Made by a program: the position numbers and the translations under genes
Shown here: piece by piece, positions 24,058 to 32,678 of the stretch
Layout of the letters: the number at the start of each line of letters is the position of its first letter
Numbering within the stretch: position 1 is the first letter of the stretch
Source of the DNA: Psychroflexus lacisalsi
GTDB taxonomy: Bacteria > Bacteroidota > Bacteroidia > Flavobacteriales > Flavobacteriaceae
Assembly (NCBI RefSeq): GCF_020164495.1
Contig: NZ_JAIQYZ010000001.1
Location: forward strand, 496,001 to 560,000
Reading direction: 5' to 3'
DNA length: 64,000 nt
The notes under the pieces: model-generated
Databases searched by the model: none
The model's input: the letters and a program-made list of their open reading frames with translations, nothing else
What the model was told of the DNA's origin: nothing

Positions 24058-24783
24058 TTAAATTTTACCAAAAAGACTTTTCAACTTTAAAGTGACGACT
24101 CCAAAAACGGCTTCTTTTATTATTCCGCTACTCATTTTGGATTTTCCTTTCGTCCGATCTGTAAATATAACCGGTATTTCCTTTAGTCGGAATCCCTTTT
24201 TAAAAGCTTTAAATTTCATTTCAATTTGAAACGCATAGCCTACAAATTTTATTTTGTTGAGATCAATGCTTTCTAAAACTTGTCGTTTGTAGCATATAAA
24301 TCCAGCAGTAGTATCTTCAACAGGCATTCTAGTGATTGCTTTTACATATTTAGAGGCTAGCCAAGATAACAATACCCGTTTCATGGGCCAGTTGATCACG
24401 TTTACTCCAGTGATATAGCGGGAGCCGATAGTAACATCATAATCGTTCTTCAAGCAGGAATTATATAGCCTTATCAGATCATTTGGGTTGTGTGAAAAGT
24501 CAGCATCCATCTCAAATATATAATCGTAGGTTCTTTCCAAAGCCCATTTGAAACCGTGAAGATATGCCTTGCCCAAACCACTTTTTGCAGCTCTTATCTC
24601 TAAGTGTAACTTGTCTACAAATTCCTCCTGAAGCTTTTGAACCAACTCCCAAGTTCTGTCTGGAGAAGAATCATCAACAACAAGAATTTCAAACTCTACG
24701 GGTTGAGAGAAAATATTTCTTATGAGTTTTTCAATATTTTCAATTTCATTGAAAGTTGGGATGATGACTAATTTTTGAGGCAT
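24058..24783 (-). CDS. Polyprenol monophosphomannose synthase-like glycosyltransferase (GT2)
   Basis: A 241-residue family 2 glycosyltransferase, soluble form without C-terminal membrane helices. It shows VIIPTFNEIENIEKLI at the start, VVDDSSPDRTWELV, the DxD-like EMDADFSHNP, and the dolichyl-phosphate-mannose-synthase-like stretch TIGSRYITG and TAGFICYKRQVLESID. It probably transfers mannose or another sugar to a polyprenyl phosphate at the inner membrane. I start at ATG 24783; an upstream TTG lies inside the -7 box. Confidence 0.9.
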   Translation of the reverse strand: MPQKLVIIPTFNEIENIEKLIRNIFSQPVEFEILVVDDSSPDRTWELVQKLQEEFVDKLHLEIRAAKSGLGKAYLHGFKWALERTYDYIFEMDADFSHNPNDLIRLYNSCLKNDYDVTIGSRYITGVNVINWPMKRVLLSWLASKYVKAITRMPVEDTTAGFICYKRQVLESIDLNKIKFVGYAFQIEMKFKAFKKGFRLKEIPVIFTDRTKGKSKMSSGIIKEAVFGVVTLKLKSLFGKI

Positions 24784-24807
24784 CAAATCTAGTTGAAGGT
24801 TGATCGA

Positions 24808-24815
24808 CAAATATA
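24808..24815 (-). promoter_or_regulatory. -7 box of the glycosyltransferase/dihydroorotase operon
   Basis: TATATTTG on the minus strand matches TAnnTTTG and lies 24 bases before ATG 24783. Confidence 0.55.
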
Positions 24816-24858
24816 TATTTTACCATCTAAAAGTCGCCTATAAATGTTCAGTTTAATT

Positions 24859-24866
24859 TACATTTG
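24859..24866 (+). promoter_or_regulatory. -7 box of the DUF4271/hemD operon
   Basis: TACATTTG matches TAnnTTTG. It overlaps the most upstream TTG of the DUF4271 frame, which rules that codon out as a start. Confidence 0.55.
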
Positions 24867-24881
24867 CTTCAAAATTCGCAA

Positions 24882-25529
24882 TTGTTTTTAGCATTAAGAC
24901 CTATTCAAGAGCATAACTGGGTTGTAAGTATCACAGTCATGATACTTGTATTACTTATTGTTGTAAAATGGAATAAAGACAATTATTTCTTCTTCTTTTT
25001 AAACTCTCTATTTACTTCCGTTTTTTATTCCAAAAAATTTGCTGAAAAAAGGAGGATTGAAATTTCCGAGGTTTTACTTTTTATTGCAAGTCTTCTCAGT
25101 ATCTCGTTCTTCATTTTTATAATTATTCACGGAGATAATTTTGAAATCCTTACTTATCTTCAGATTCTGTTTCTTACAACGATTATACTCTTGAGTAAAT
25201 ACCTTATTGAAAAAATTATTGGGGATTTATTTCAGGTAGATCAGCTGATAGGGAAATATGTATTCTACAAGCAAGGTGTTCTTAGTTGGCTTGGTTTGTT
25301 TTTTTTATTTCCAATAGCTTTAATATTTTATTTTAATACCATTGATAATCAAATCTTATTTCAGGTAATAATTGGGGTTCTGGTTTTGACCTACGTTATC
25401 AAACTTTTCGCATTCGTTGCATTATATCAAAAGCACATTTTGTCCTATTGGTTTTATTTTATTTTGTACATTTACACTTTTGAAATTGCACCCTATCTGA
25501 TTCTTTTTAAAGTTGTTAAAATCAATTAG
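24882..25529 (+). CDS. DUF4271 integral membrane protein
   Basis: About 215 residues with six or so membrane helices and the DUF4271 pattern (EHNWVVSITVMILVLLIVVKW near the start; later YKQGVLSWLGLFFLFPIALIFY). It is a Bacteroidota family found next to hemD. The start is uncertain: no ATG precedes the first helix, so I use TTG 24882, downstream of the -7 box; an ATG at about residue 19 would cut into the first helix. It ends 31 bases before hemD, and the two are presumably one operon. Confidence 0.85.
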   Translation: MFLALRPIQEHNWVVSITVMILVLLIVVKWNKDNYFFFFLNSLFTSVFYSKKFAEKRRIEISEVLLFIASLLSISFFIFIIIHGDNFEILTYLQILFLTTIILLSKYLIEKIIGDLFQVDQLIGKYVFYKQGVLSWLGLFFLFPIALIFYFNTIDNQILFQVIIGVLVLTYVIKLFAFVALYQKHILSYWFYFILYIYTFEIAPYLILFKVVKIN

Positions 25530-25560
25530 TGAAGGCTTGTGCAGTAAAAAACTAAGCTAT

Positions 25561-26298
25561 ATGAAAGTGAAAAATATCCTTATTTCACAACCGAAACCTA
25601 ATGTAGACCATTCTCCTTATTCTGAACTTGAGGAAAAGCATAAAATTAAAATTGATTTTATTCCTTTTATTCACGTAGAGCCTGTTGATTCTAAACAAGT
25701 AAGGCAGCAAAAAGTTGACATTACAAAATTTACAGCCATTATCCTTACGAGTAGAAATGCTGTAGACCATTTTTTCAGAATAGCTGAGGAGATGAGGTAT
25801 AAAATCCCTGATAGTCTTAAGTATTTCTGCCTAAGTGAAGCTGTAGCTTACTATTTACAAAAATATGTTGTTTATAGAAAGCGAAAGATTTACGTTGGTA
25901 AAAGGACATTTCAAGAGCTTGAAGTGAGTATTAAAAAGCATAAAGATGAAAAGTTTTTACTTCCTTCATCAGATATGCTTAAGCCTATTGTCCCACAGCA
26001 GTTAGATAAGTTGGGTGTAGATTGGACTCGAGGTATTTTTTATAAAACTGTAGTTAGTGATTTATCTCACTTAAGAGAAGTTTCTTACGATGTTGTAGTC
26101 TTTTTCAGCCCTAGTGGAATAAAGTCACTTTACGAAAATTTCCCAGATTTTGAGCAAAAAGATACAAGGATTGCAGCCTTTGGAAATTCAACGATAAAAG
26201 CAGCTGAAGAAAAAGGCTTGAAGGTACAGATTCAGGCTCCGACTCCGGAAACTCCATCTATGACAATGGCAATAGAAAATTATATAAAAGAGAATTAA
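25561..26298 (+). CDS. hemD: Uroporphyrinogen-III synthase
   Basis: A 245-residue enzyme that closes hydroxymethylbilane to uroporphyrinogen III in haem synthesis. Low-complexity motif conservation is normal for HemD, but the Bacteroidota form is recognised by ILISQPKP at the start, AIILTSRNAVDHFF, the second-lobe VVFFSPSGIKSLYENFP and the closing AAFGNSTIKAAEEKGLKVQIQAPTPETPSM. I start at ATG 25561 rather than an upstream in-frame codon. Follows DUF4271 as in other flavobacteria. Confidence 0.92.
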   Translation: MKVKNILISQPKPNVDHSPYSELEEKHKIKIDFIPFIHVEPVDSKQVRQQKVDITKFTAIILTSRNAVDHFFRIAEEMRYKIPDSLKYFCLSEAVAYYLQKYVVYRKRKIYVGKRTFQELEVSIKKHKDEKFLLPSSDMLKPIVPQQLDKLGVDWTRGIFYKTVVSDLSHLREVSYDVVVFFSPSGIKSLYENFPDFEQKDTRIAAFGNSTIKAAEEKGLKVQIQAPTPETPSMTMAIENYIKEN

Positions 26299-26312
26299 TT
26301 AGTTTTCTCTCA

Positions 26313-26354
26313 AACACAAAAAAGCCGAAACTTAAGTCTCGGCTTTTTTGTGTT
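26313..26354. terminator. Bidirectional terminator between hemD and pckA
   Basis: AACACAAAAAAGCCGA and TCGGCTTTTTTGTGTT form a 16-bp perfect stem. The A and T runs inside the stem serve as U tracts in both directions. Confidence 0.9.
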
Positions 26355-26371
26355 TATAATTATTATGGCAC

Positions 26372-27967
26372 CTATGCTTTAGGCGCACCTTCTATAATTT
26401 CTGAACCTGCATAATCTTCAAATTTTTTGAAATTATCTTTAAACGATTTGGCAAGATTCTTTGCTTTAGCGTCATATGCTTCCTTATCACTCCAGGTATC
26501 TCTCGGATTTAAAACCTCAGAAGGGACATTAGGACAGGATTGTGGGACTGCGATATTAAAAATTTCATGAGATTTAAAATCAACATCTTTTAATTCGCCA
26601 TTCAAAGCTGCAGTAATCATAGCTCTGGTATATTTCAATTTCATTCTGCTTCCAGTTCCATAAGGTCCACCGGTCCATCCAGTATTAATTAACCATACAT
26701 TTACTCCTGCATCTTTCATCTTCTTACTCAGCATTTCACCGTATCTGGTTGGATGTAATGGCATAAATGGAGCTCCAAAGCATGCCGAGAAGCTAGGGAT
26801 TGGTTCAGTCACTCCTGCCTCGGTTCCAGCGACTTTGGCAGTATATCCGCTTATGAAATGGAATGCAGCTTGTCCTGGAGTTAGTTTGCTTATTGGAGGC
26901 AATACACCAAAGGCATCTGCGGTAAGGAAAAATATATTTTTTGGATTTTTACCAACAGATCCTGGTTGAATATTATCTATATGATAGATGGGATAACTCA
27001 CACGGGTATTTTGGGTAATGCTGCTATCTTTGAAATCTACCTCGCCACCTTTTATAACTACATTTTCCAGAATCGCCCCTGGTTTTATAGCATCGAAGAT
27101 TTCGGGTTCTCCTTCTCTAGTGAGGTTAATCACTTTTGCGTAACAACCTCCTTCAAAATTAAATACCGTATTTTCATTAGTCCATCCATGTTCGTCATCC
27201 CCTATAAGTCTTCGATTCGGATCTGCGGAAAGTGTAGTTTTTCCGGTTCCCGAAAGACCAAAAAAGATGGCAGTATCTCCATCTTTCCCAACATTGGCAG
27301 AACAGTGCATCGGTAAGGTGTTTTTCATTACCGGTAGTATAAAATTGAGGGCAGAGAAAATACCTTTTTTAATTTCTCCAGTATAACCAGTCCCGCCTAT
27401 TAAGGCAATTTTTCTTGTAAAATTTAATATGGCAAAATTGTGGGCACGTGTTCCATCAACTTCTGGGTCTGCCATAAAGCCTGGAGCGTTAATGACGGTC
27501 CATTCTGGTGAAAAATCTTCTAACTCTTCTTCTGTTGGACGTAAAAACATATTATGTACAAACATGTTACTCCATGGAAGTTCGTTGATGTGTCTTATGC
27601 TGAGCTTATAATTATCGTCTGCGCAAGCGAAAACATCCCTTACGAAAAGTTCTTTTTTACTAAGGTAATTTACAACCTTGTTATAAAGCTTATCAAACTT
27701 ATCTGACTCGAAAGGCAAATTAATTTCACTCCACCAAATCTCATCCTTGGTGATGTCATCTTTTACAATAAATCGATCTTTGGGTGAACGTCCTGTAAAT
27801 TCTCCAGTATTAACTGCCAATGCACCAGAATTGACCTCAACGCCTTGACCTTTCTCTACAGTGATGTCATGTAATTCTTCAGAGGAAAGCTGATAGTGAA
27901 TGTTTTTTGAGAGGATGCCATACTTTTCTAACTCAATCGTTTTCGTAATTCCTTTTAGATCACTCAT
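26372..27967 (-). CDS. pckA: Phosphoenolpyruvate carboxykinase (ATP)
   Basis: A 531-residue gluconeogenic enzyme converting oxaloacetate and ATP to phosphoenolpyruvate, CO2 and ADP. The kinase-1a P-loop GLSGTGKTTLSAD is at about residues 235-247, the metal site IGDDEHGW follows, and FSACFGAPFMPLHP and NTGWTGGPYGTG are diagnostic of the ATP-dependent family. Full length for the family. It is transcribed alone from a -7 box about 30 bases upstream to a shared terminator. Confidence 0.98.
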   Translation of the reverse strand: MSDLKGITKTIELEKYGILSKNIHYQLSSEELHDITVEKGQGVEVNSGALAVNTGEFTGRSPKDRFIVKDDITKDEIWWSEINLPFESDKFDKLYNKVVNYLSKKELFVRDVFACADDNYKLSIRHINELPWSNMFVHNMFLRPTEEELEDFSPEWTVINAPGFMADPEVDGTRAHNFAILNFTRKIALIGGTGYTGEIKKGIFSALNFILPVMKNTLPMHCSANVGKDGDTAIFFGLSGTGKTTLSADPNRRLIGDDEHGWTNENTVFNFEGGCYAKVINLTREGEPEIFDAIKPGAILENVVIKGGEVDFKDSSITQNTRVSYPIYHIDNIQPGSVGKNPKNIFFLTADAFGVLPPISKLTPGQAAFHFISGYTAKVAGTEAGVTEPIPSFSACFGAPFMPLHPTRYGEMLSKKMKDAGVNVWLINTGWTGGPYGTGSRMKLKYTRAMITAALNGELKDVDFKSHEIFNIAVPQSCPNVPSEVLNPRDTWSDKEAYDAKAKNLAKSFKDNFKKFEDYAGSEIIEGAPKA

Positions 27968-27995
27968 ATTTTTGTTGTGTTGATGTTATGGCATA

Positions 27996-28003
27996 CAAAT
28001 CTA
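27996..28003 (-). promoter_or_regulatory. pckA -7 box
   Basis: TAGATTTG on the minus strand matches TAnnTTTG, 28 bases before the ATG. No clear -33 box at 19 bases. Confidence 0.5.
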
Positions 28004-28035
28004 GTGAGTTTAAATCTAACTAAAGAAATTTATTC

Positions 28036-28434
28036 TTATAAATTATTACGTTTTTTTATAACGTTGATAAATAACAGTGCCCAGCTCAAGATGAGTAAAG
28101 TTCCGCCAATTGGAGTTATCCATCCTATCATTTTGAAGTCAAAATTTGTAAGTTCATTAGTGGCCAGACCGTATATAGAGCCAGAGAAGAAAATAACGCC
28201 TAAAAGTACTAACCAGAATAAAGTCTTATTCAACTTGTTTGTAGTGAAATTTTGAGCGGAAAGAAATAGTAAAAATAGCGCATGATAGATTTGATATTTA
28301 ACACCAGTTTCAAAAGTGTCGATTGAATCTTCAGAAATTAAGTTTTCTAAACCATGAGCTGCAAAAGCCCCTAAAATGATTCCAATAAAACCCAAAATGC
28401 TTCCCAATATAATTAACTTCTTTTTCTCCTCCAT
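28036..28434 (-). CDS. DUF423 small membrane protein (YgdD-like)
   Basis: A 132-residue protein with four membrane helices and the DUF423 signature (GSILGFIGIILGAFAAHGLE, then FETGVKYQIYHALFLLFL, then FSGSIYGLA). Function unknown in the family. I start at ATG 28434; the frame opens further upstream at a TTG. A -7 box TAATTTTG (28480-28473) fits this start with a leader of about 35 bases. Confidence 0.9.
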   Translation of the reverse strand: MEEKKKLIILGSILGFIGIILGAFAAHGLENLISEDSIDTFETGVKYQIYHALFLLFLSAQNFTTNKLNKTLFWLVLLGVIFFSGSIYGLATNELTNFDFKMIGWITPIGGTLLILSWALLFINVIKKRNNL

Positions 28435-28472
28435 TTCTATGTGCTTATTATTATGTAATTTCAAATTTCAAC

Positions 28473-28480
28473 CAAAATTA
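28473..28480 (-). promoter_or_regulatory. DUF423 gene -7 box
   Basis: TAATTTTG on the minus strand matches TAnnTTTG. Confidence 0.5.
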
Positions 28481-28503
28481 ATCATTAAAATTCATAATCG
28501 ATC

Positions 28504-29871
28504 ATGAGATCAATCTTAATCATAGGCGCAGGAAAATCCACTTCTTCACTCGTAAGATTTTTACTTAGCGAGTCCCAAAGTCAAAATTTTAAACTCATTA
28601 TAGCAGATAAAAATAAGAAAGCAGCTCAAAGTTTAGCTGCAGATCATGAGCGGGCCTCAGCTTTAGCATTAGATATCTTTCAAGCTTCAGAGCGTGAGAA
28701 AGCTATCCAAAATGCAGATATTATTATATCAATGTTGCCAGCAAGGTTCCATATTGAAGTTGCGAAAGATTGTGTGAGATTTAATAAAAACATGGTAACG
28801 GCTTCTTATGTGTCAAAAGAAATGGAAGCTCTAGACCAAGAGGTTAAACAGAAGGGTTTAACTTTTATGAATGAAATAGGAGTAGACCCCGGTGTGGATC
28901 ACATGAGCGCCATGCAAGTCATAGATAGAATCCGCTCAAAAGGTGGGAAAATGTTGCTTTTTGAATCTTTTACGGGTGGCCTTGTAGCACCAGAAAGTGA
29001 TGATAACCTTTGGAATTATAAGTTCACTTGGAATCCTCGGAATGTTGTTGTTGCCGGACAGGGAGGTGCTGCTGAATTTATTCAGGAAGGACAATATAAG
29101 TACATCCCTTATCAGCGACTTTTTCGAAGAACTGAATTCCTCCAAATTCCTAAATATGGACGTTTTGAAGGTTTAGCCAACAGAAATTCTTTAGCCTACA
29201 GGAGTATTTATGGTTTAGAAGACATTCCTACTTTATATAGAGGGACTTTACGTCGGGTTGGTTTCAGTAAGGCCTGGAATGTTTTTGTCCAGTTAGGAAT
29301 GACAGATGACACCTATTCCATGCAAAACACGGAAGAAATGAGTTACAGGTCGTTTGTCAATTCTTTTTTACCGTATTCACCAACAGATTCTGTTGAATTA
29401 AAATTAAGATTGAGTTTGAAGATTGATCAGGACGATTTGATTTGGGATAAACTCGTTGAACTCGATATTTTCAATCCAGACAAAAAGATCTGTATCAATG
29501 ATGCTACTCCAGCTCAAGCTTTGCAAAAGATTTTGGAAGAAAAATGGACTTTAAAACCTGAGGATAAAGACATGATCGTTATGTATCATAAATTTGGTTT
29601 CGAACTTGAAGGAAAACAAAAGCAAATAGATTCTACCATGGTAAGTGTTGGCGAAGATCAGACCTACACAGCTATGGCAAAAACTGTTGGATTACCTGTA
29701 GGAATTGCAACCTTAAAAATTTTAAACGGTGAAATCACTAAGCCCGGTGTTTTGAGACCAATCCATCCTGAAATTTATAATCCAATTTTAAAAGCTTTAG
29801 AAGATTACGATATCAGGTTTGAAGAATCTGAAAGAGAATATAAAGGCTATAACCCGGATCAGCTTCTTTAA
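28504..29871 (+). CDS. Saccharopine dehydrogenase family protein (LYS9-like)
   Basis: A 455-residue NAD(P)-binding enzyme. The Rossmann motif ILIIGAGKSTSSLVRFL opens the protein, and IISMLPARFH, VTASYVSKEM and GVDPGVDHMSAM match the saccharopine dehydrogenase (glutamate-forming) pattern. The C-terminal half is the catalytic domain (GEITKPGVLRPIHPEIYNPIL). It could act in lysine catabolism or a related aminoadipate step. No partner such as lysine-ketoglutarate reductase is adjacent. Ends one base before the convergent GGGP synthase gene. Confidence 0.92.
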   Translation: MRSILIIGAGKSTSSLVRFLLSESQSQNFKLIIADKNKKAAQSLAADHERASALALDIFQASEREKAIQNADIIISMLPARFHIEVAKDCVRFNKNMVTASYVSKEMEALDQEVKQKGLTFMNEIGVDPGVDHMSAMQVIDRIRSKGGKMLLFESFTGGLVAPESDDNLWNYKFTWNPRNVVVAGQGGAAEFIQEGQYKYIPYQRLFRRTEFLQIPKYGRFEGLANRNSLAYRSIYGLEDIPTLYRGTLRRVGFSKAWNVFVQLGMTDDTYSMQNTEEMSYRSFVNSFLPYSPTDSVELKLRLSLKIDQDDLIWDKLVELDIFNPDKKICINDATPAQALQKILEEKWTLKPEDKDMIVMYHKFGFELEGKQKQIDSTMVSVGEDQTYTAMAKTVGLPVGIATLKILNGEITKPGVLRPIHPEIYNPILKALEDYDIRFEESEREYKGYNPDQLL

Positions 29872-30582
29872 TTAAGGCATTTCAAAAGCATTTCCCATCA
29901 CCACCATATCAGCACCAGCTTGGTGGGCAGTTTGTTTTTGGAGGTTGTTTCTTATGCCACCACCAACAATAAGTGGAATAGAAATATTTTTTTTGACTTC
30001 TGAAATTATTTCTGCTGAAACAGGAAATTTTGCACCACTGCCAGCTTCAAGATAAATAAGCTGTTTGCCAGAAAATTGTCCAGCTAAAGCTGTATGAATA
30101 ACTTCCGAAATTCGATCTTGAGATATGGCTCTGGTTTGACTTATCTTTAAAACTGAAGTGGATACACCACCGTCTACAAGGATATACCCTGTTGGAATGA
30201 TTTCCAAAGAAGAATGTTGAAGCTTGGAAATGCTTTTGACTTGCTGGTTGATGAGATACTCAGGATTACGGCCCGAAAGGAGGCTCAAAAATAAGATAGC
30301 ATCCGCTTTGTTTGTGATTTGATTTATATCTCCAGGAAATAGAATTATGGGGAGTTCAGAAAATTGTTTAAGGCGTTTAACTACTAGCTCGGTTTGTCCA
30401 TTTTCAACTTGACTTCCACCAACAAAAAGATAGTTTGTAGAGGCAGGAATCCGATTCAGAAAAGTTTCGGATTTTGATAAATCAAATTTATCCGGATCAA
30501 TCAATATGCTCAATAGCTTTTCTTTGTTAGAAATAGCTTGCTTAATTGCATCAAAAATAAAGTTTGATTTTCCCTCAATCAT
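29872..30582 (-). CDS. Geranylgeranylglyceryl/heptaprenylglyceryl phosphate synthase family
   Basis: A 236-residue TIM-barrel prenyltransferase. Diagnostic stretches are LIDPDKFD at the start, YLFVGGSQVENG, ILFPGDINQITNKADAILFLSLLSGRNP, PTGYILVDGGVSTSV, YLEAGSGAKFPV and the phosphate-binding LIVGGGIRN. It joins a polyprenyl diphosphate to sn-glycerol-1-phosphate, a step best known from archaeal ether lipids; bacterial members are also known. Overlaps the phosphopantetheinyl transferase gene by 8 bases. The chain length of its substrate and its lipid product here are unknown. Confidence 0.93.
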   Translation of the reverse strand: MIEGKSNFIFDAIKQAISNKEKLLSILIDPDKFDLSKSETFLNRIPASTNYLFVGGSQVENGQTELVVKRLKQFSELPIILFPGDINQITNKADAILFLSLLSGRNPEYLINQQVKSISKLQHSSLEIIPTGYILVDGGVSTSVLKISQTRAISQDRISEVIHTALAGQFSGKQLIYLEAGSGAKFPVSAEIISEVKKNISIPLIVGGGIRNNLQKQTAHQAGADMVVMGNAFEMP

Positions 30583-31207
30583 TAGCTAAAGCATAAACAC
30601 AGGTAAACCCTTCAAACTCAAGAAAATTTAAAGTGTAGAACGTGATCTTTTTATCGTGAGTCACTCTTGCAGTTGTTTTTTGCTCTGATATATCAAAGTC
30701 TTCAACAAAAATATCATGTAGAAAAAGAAGCCCTCTTTTTCCATAAAGTTTGTAGAGAGATTCTTTAGCTCCCCAAACGATGGTAAGCTTTCTTATTAAA
30801 TCTTCCCCATCACCCAAAGCTTTGTATTCTTCAATTGGAGTGAATTTGGGGGCGATAAGCTTTATTTTTTCACGCTGTTTTTCAATATCTATCCCTACTT
30901 TTTTATCAGAAACAATAACTCCGGTAAATTCAAAGGAGTGAGTAATAGAAATATGCTTGCCATCTTTAAGATGAGGTTTGCCTTTTTCGTCATATTCAAG
31001 ATCAAAATCAGAATAACCAAATTCATTTAATAAATGCCGAATACTCATAAAGCCTTTCTTATGAATTTCGGACTTCATTTCTTCATAACGATTTCTGCAG
31101 TAATCTGTTAGCTCTATGCCATTTTCCAGAAACTCCAGAGTTTCCTCTATCTTCCAAATAAGAGCATAAGTGGCTTTATCTATTGTTATTCTTTTGTAAA
31201 TCGGCAT
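30575..31207 (-). CDS. 4'-phosphopantetheinyl transferase superfamily protein
   Basis: A 210-residue Sfp/AcpT-like enzyme that moves phosphopantetheine from CoA to a carrier-protein serine. The core motifs are ISITHSF, VGIDIEKQREKI (Mg-binding Asp and Glu) and WGAKESLYKLYG (W-x-x-KES-x-x-K). The target carrier protein is not in the window. Upstream gene of the pair with GGGP synthase and divergent from ahcY. Confidence 0.92.
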   Translation of the reverse strand: MPIYKRITIDKATYALIWKIEETLEFLENGIELTDYCRNRYEEMKSEIHKKGFMSIRHLLNEFGYSDFDLEYDEKGKPHLKDGKHISITHSFEFTGVIVSDKKVGIDIEKQREKIKLIAPKFTPIEEYKALGDGEDLIRKLTIVWGAKESLYKLYGKRGLLFLHDIFVEDFDISEQKTTARVTHDKKITFYTLNFLEFEGFTCVYALAND

Positions 31208-31227
31208 AGAGATATGATTGGTTTCCT

Positions 31228-31235
31228 TAGTTTTG
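31228..31235 (+). promoter_or_regulatory. ahcY -7 box
   Basis: TAGTTTTG matches TAnnTTTG, 27 bases before the ahcY ATG. The short leader leaves no room for an SAH riboswitch. Confidence 0.5.
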
Positions 31236-31262
31236 TGTTCAAAAATATAATAAAATTAAATT

Positions 31263-32579
31263 ATGAGTACGGAAACATTACCTTATACTCCTTATAAAGT
31301 CAAAGATATTACTCTGGCCGAATGGGGAAGACGTGAAATAGAACTGGCAGAGTCAGAAATGCCAGGATTGATGGCATTGAGAGAGGAATTCGGGAAAGAA
31401 AAGCCATTGAAGGGTGCTCGTATTGCAGGATGTCTGCACATGACCATACAAACTGCAGTTTTGATTGAAACTTTAGTCGAACTAGGAGCTCAGGTAACGT
31501 GGAGTTCTTGTAATATATTTTCTACACAAGACCATGCAGCGGCAGCTATCGCAGAAGCTGGTGTTGCTGTATATGCCTGGAAAGGGATGACAGAGGAGGA
31601 GTTTAACTGGTGTATAGAACAAACTTTATTTTTTGGTGAAGAGAGAAATCCATTGAACATGATCCTTGATGATGGAGGAGATTTAACCAATATGGTTTTT
31701 GATCAATACCCAGAACTAGCTGAAGGAATTAGAGGACTTTCTGAAGAAACCACTACCGGAGTTCACCGTTTATACGAACGTATGAAAAATGGAACTTTGG
31801 TAATGCCAGCTATTAACGTTAATGATTCTGTTACTAAATCTAAATTTGATAACAAATACGGCTGTAGAGAAAGTGCAGTAGATGCTATAAGAAGAGCTAC
31901 CGACTTGATGCTTGCCGGAAAACGTGTTGTTGTTTGTGGGTACGGAGATGTAGGTAAAGGTACAGCAGCATCTTTCAAAGGAGCAGGTTCTATTGTTACG
32001 ATTACTGAAATTGATCCTATTTGTTCTCTACAAGCTGCTATGGACGGATTTGAAGTGAAAAAACTTGAAACTGTAGCTCCAACAGCAGACATTGTAATTA
32101 CGACAACTGGCAATAAAGACATCATAAGAGGAGAGCATTTTGAAGCTTTTAAAGACAAAACCTTAGTGTGTAATATCGGTCATTTTGACAATGAAATCGA
32201 CGTGGCTTGGTTGAAGAAAAACCATGGTGACACTCGTGTTGAAATCAAACCTCAGGTCGATAAATATACCATCAATGGGAAAGATATTATTCTTCTTGCT
32301 GAAGGGAGATTGGTTAACCTTGGCTGTGCCACGGGTCACCCAAGTTTTGTGATGAGTAATTCTTTTACCAACCAAACTTTGGCTCAGATGGAATTATGGC
32401 AAAATACCGACAAGTATAAAAATGAAGTTTATATGTTGCCTAAACATCTTGATGAAAAAGTAGCAAAACTTCACTTAGAACGTCTTGGTGTTGAGTTGAC
32501 AGAGCTTAAATCAGACCAAGCAGACTACATCGGTGTCGAACAACAAGGACCATTCAAACCAGAATACTACAGATACTAA
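31263..32579 (+). CDS. ahcY: Adenosylhomocysteinase
   Basis: A 438-residue NAD-containing enzyme that splits S-adenosylhomocysteine to adenosine and homocysteine. Conserved stretches: [60 protein letters not shown] (NAD Rossmann loop), [13 protein letters not shown] and the C-terminal KPEYYRY. It recycles the by-product of SAM-dependent methylation. Single gene with its own -7 box and terminator. Confidence 0.98.
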   Translation: MSTETLPYTPYKVKDITLAEWGRREIELAESEMPGLMALREEFGKEKPLKGARIAGCLHMTIQTAVLIETLVELGAQVTWSSCNIFSTQDHAAAAIAEAGVAVYAWKGMTEEEFNWCIEQTLFFGEERNPLNMILDDGGDLTNMVFDQYPELAEGIRGLSEETTTGVHRLYERMKNGTLVMPAINVNDSVTKSKFDNKYGCRESAVDAIRRATDLMLAGKRVVVCGYGDVGKGTAASFKGAGSIVTITEIDPICSLQAAMDGFEVKKLETVAPTADIVITTTGNKDIIRGEHFEAFKDKTLVCNIGHFDNEIDVAWLKKNHGDTRVEIKPQVDKYTINGKDIILLAEGRLVNLGCATGHPSFVMSNSFTNQTLAQMELWQNTDKYKNEVYMLPKHLDEKVAKLHLERLGVELTELKSDQADYIGVEQQGPFKPEYYRY

Positions 32580-32604
32580 TTGTTTCTCTAGGTAGTGAAT
32601 TTAT

Positions 32605-32640
32605 AAAACCAAGCTTTTGAAGCTTGGTTTTTGTTTTTTA
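32605..32640 (+). terminator. ahcY terminator
   Basis: AAAACCAAGCTT-TTG-AAGCTTGGTTTT stem of 12 bp followed by a T-rich tract (TTGTTTTTT), 25 bases after the ahcY stop. Confidence 0.88.
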
Positions 32641-32655
32641 GATCATAAAACAAAT

Positions 32656-32663
32656 TAATTTTG
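32656..32663 (+). promoter_or_regulatory. -7 box of the TPR gene at 32679
   Basis: TAATTTTG matches TAnnTTTG, 15 bases before the ATG. Confidence 0.5.
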
Positions 32664-32678
32664 TGGTAATATCAGCTT

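Noticed and set aside
31208-31262. S-adenosylhomocysteine riboswitch before ahcY
   Set aside because: The leader after the -7 box is under 30 bases, too short for the known fold.
31763-32158. Long open frame antisense to ahcY, and similar antisense frames over tyrS, mgtE, fusA and pckA
   Set aside because: They lie fully inside conserved genes, have shadow-like composition and no promoter or recognisable protein.
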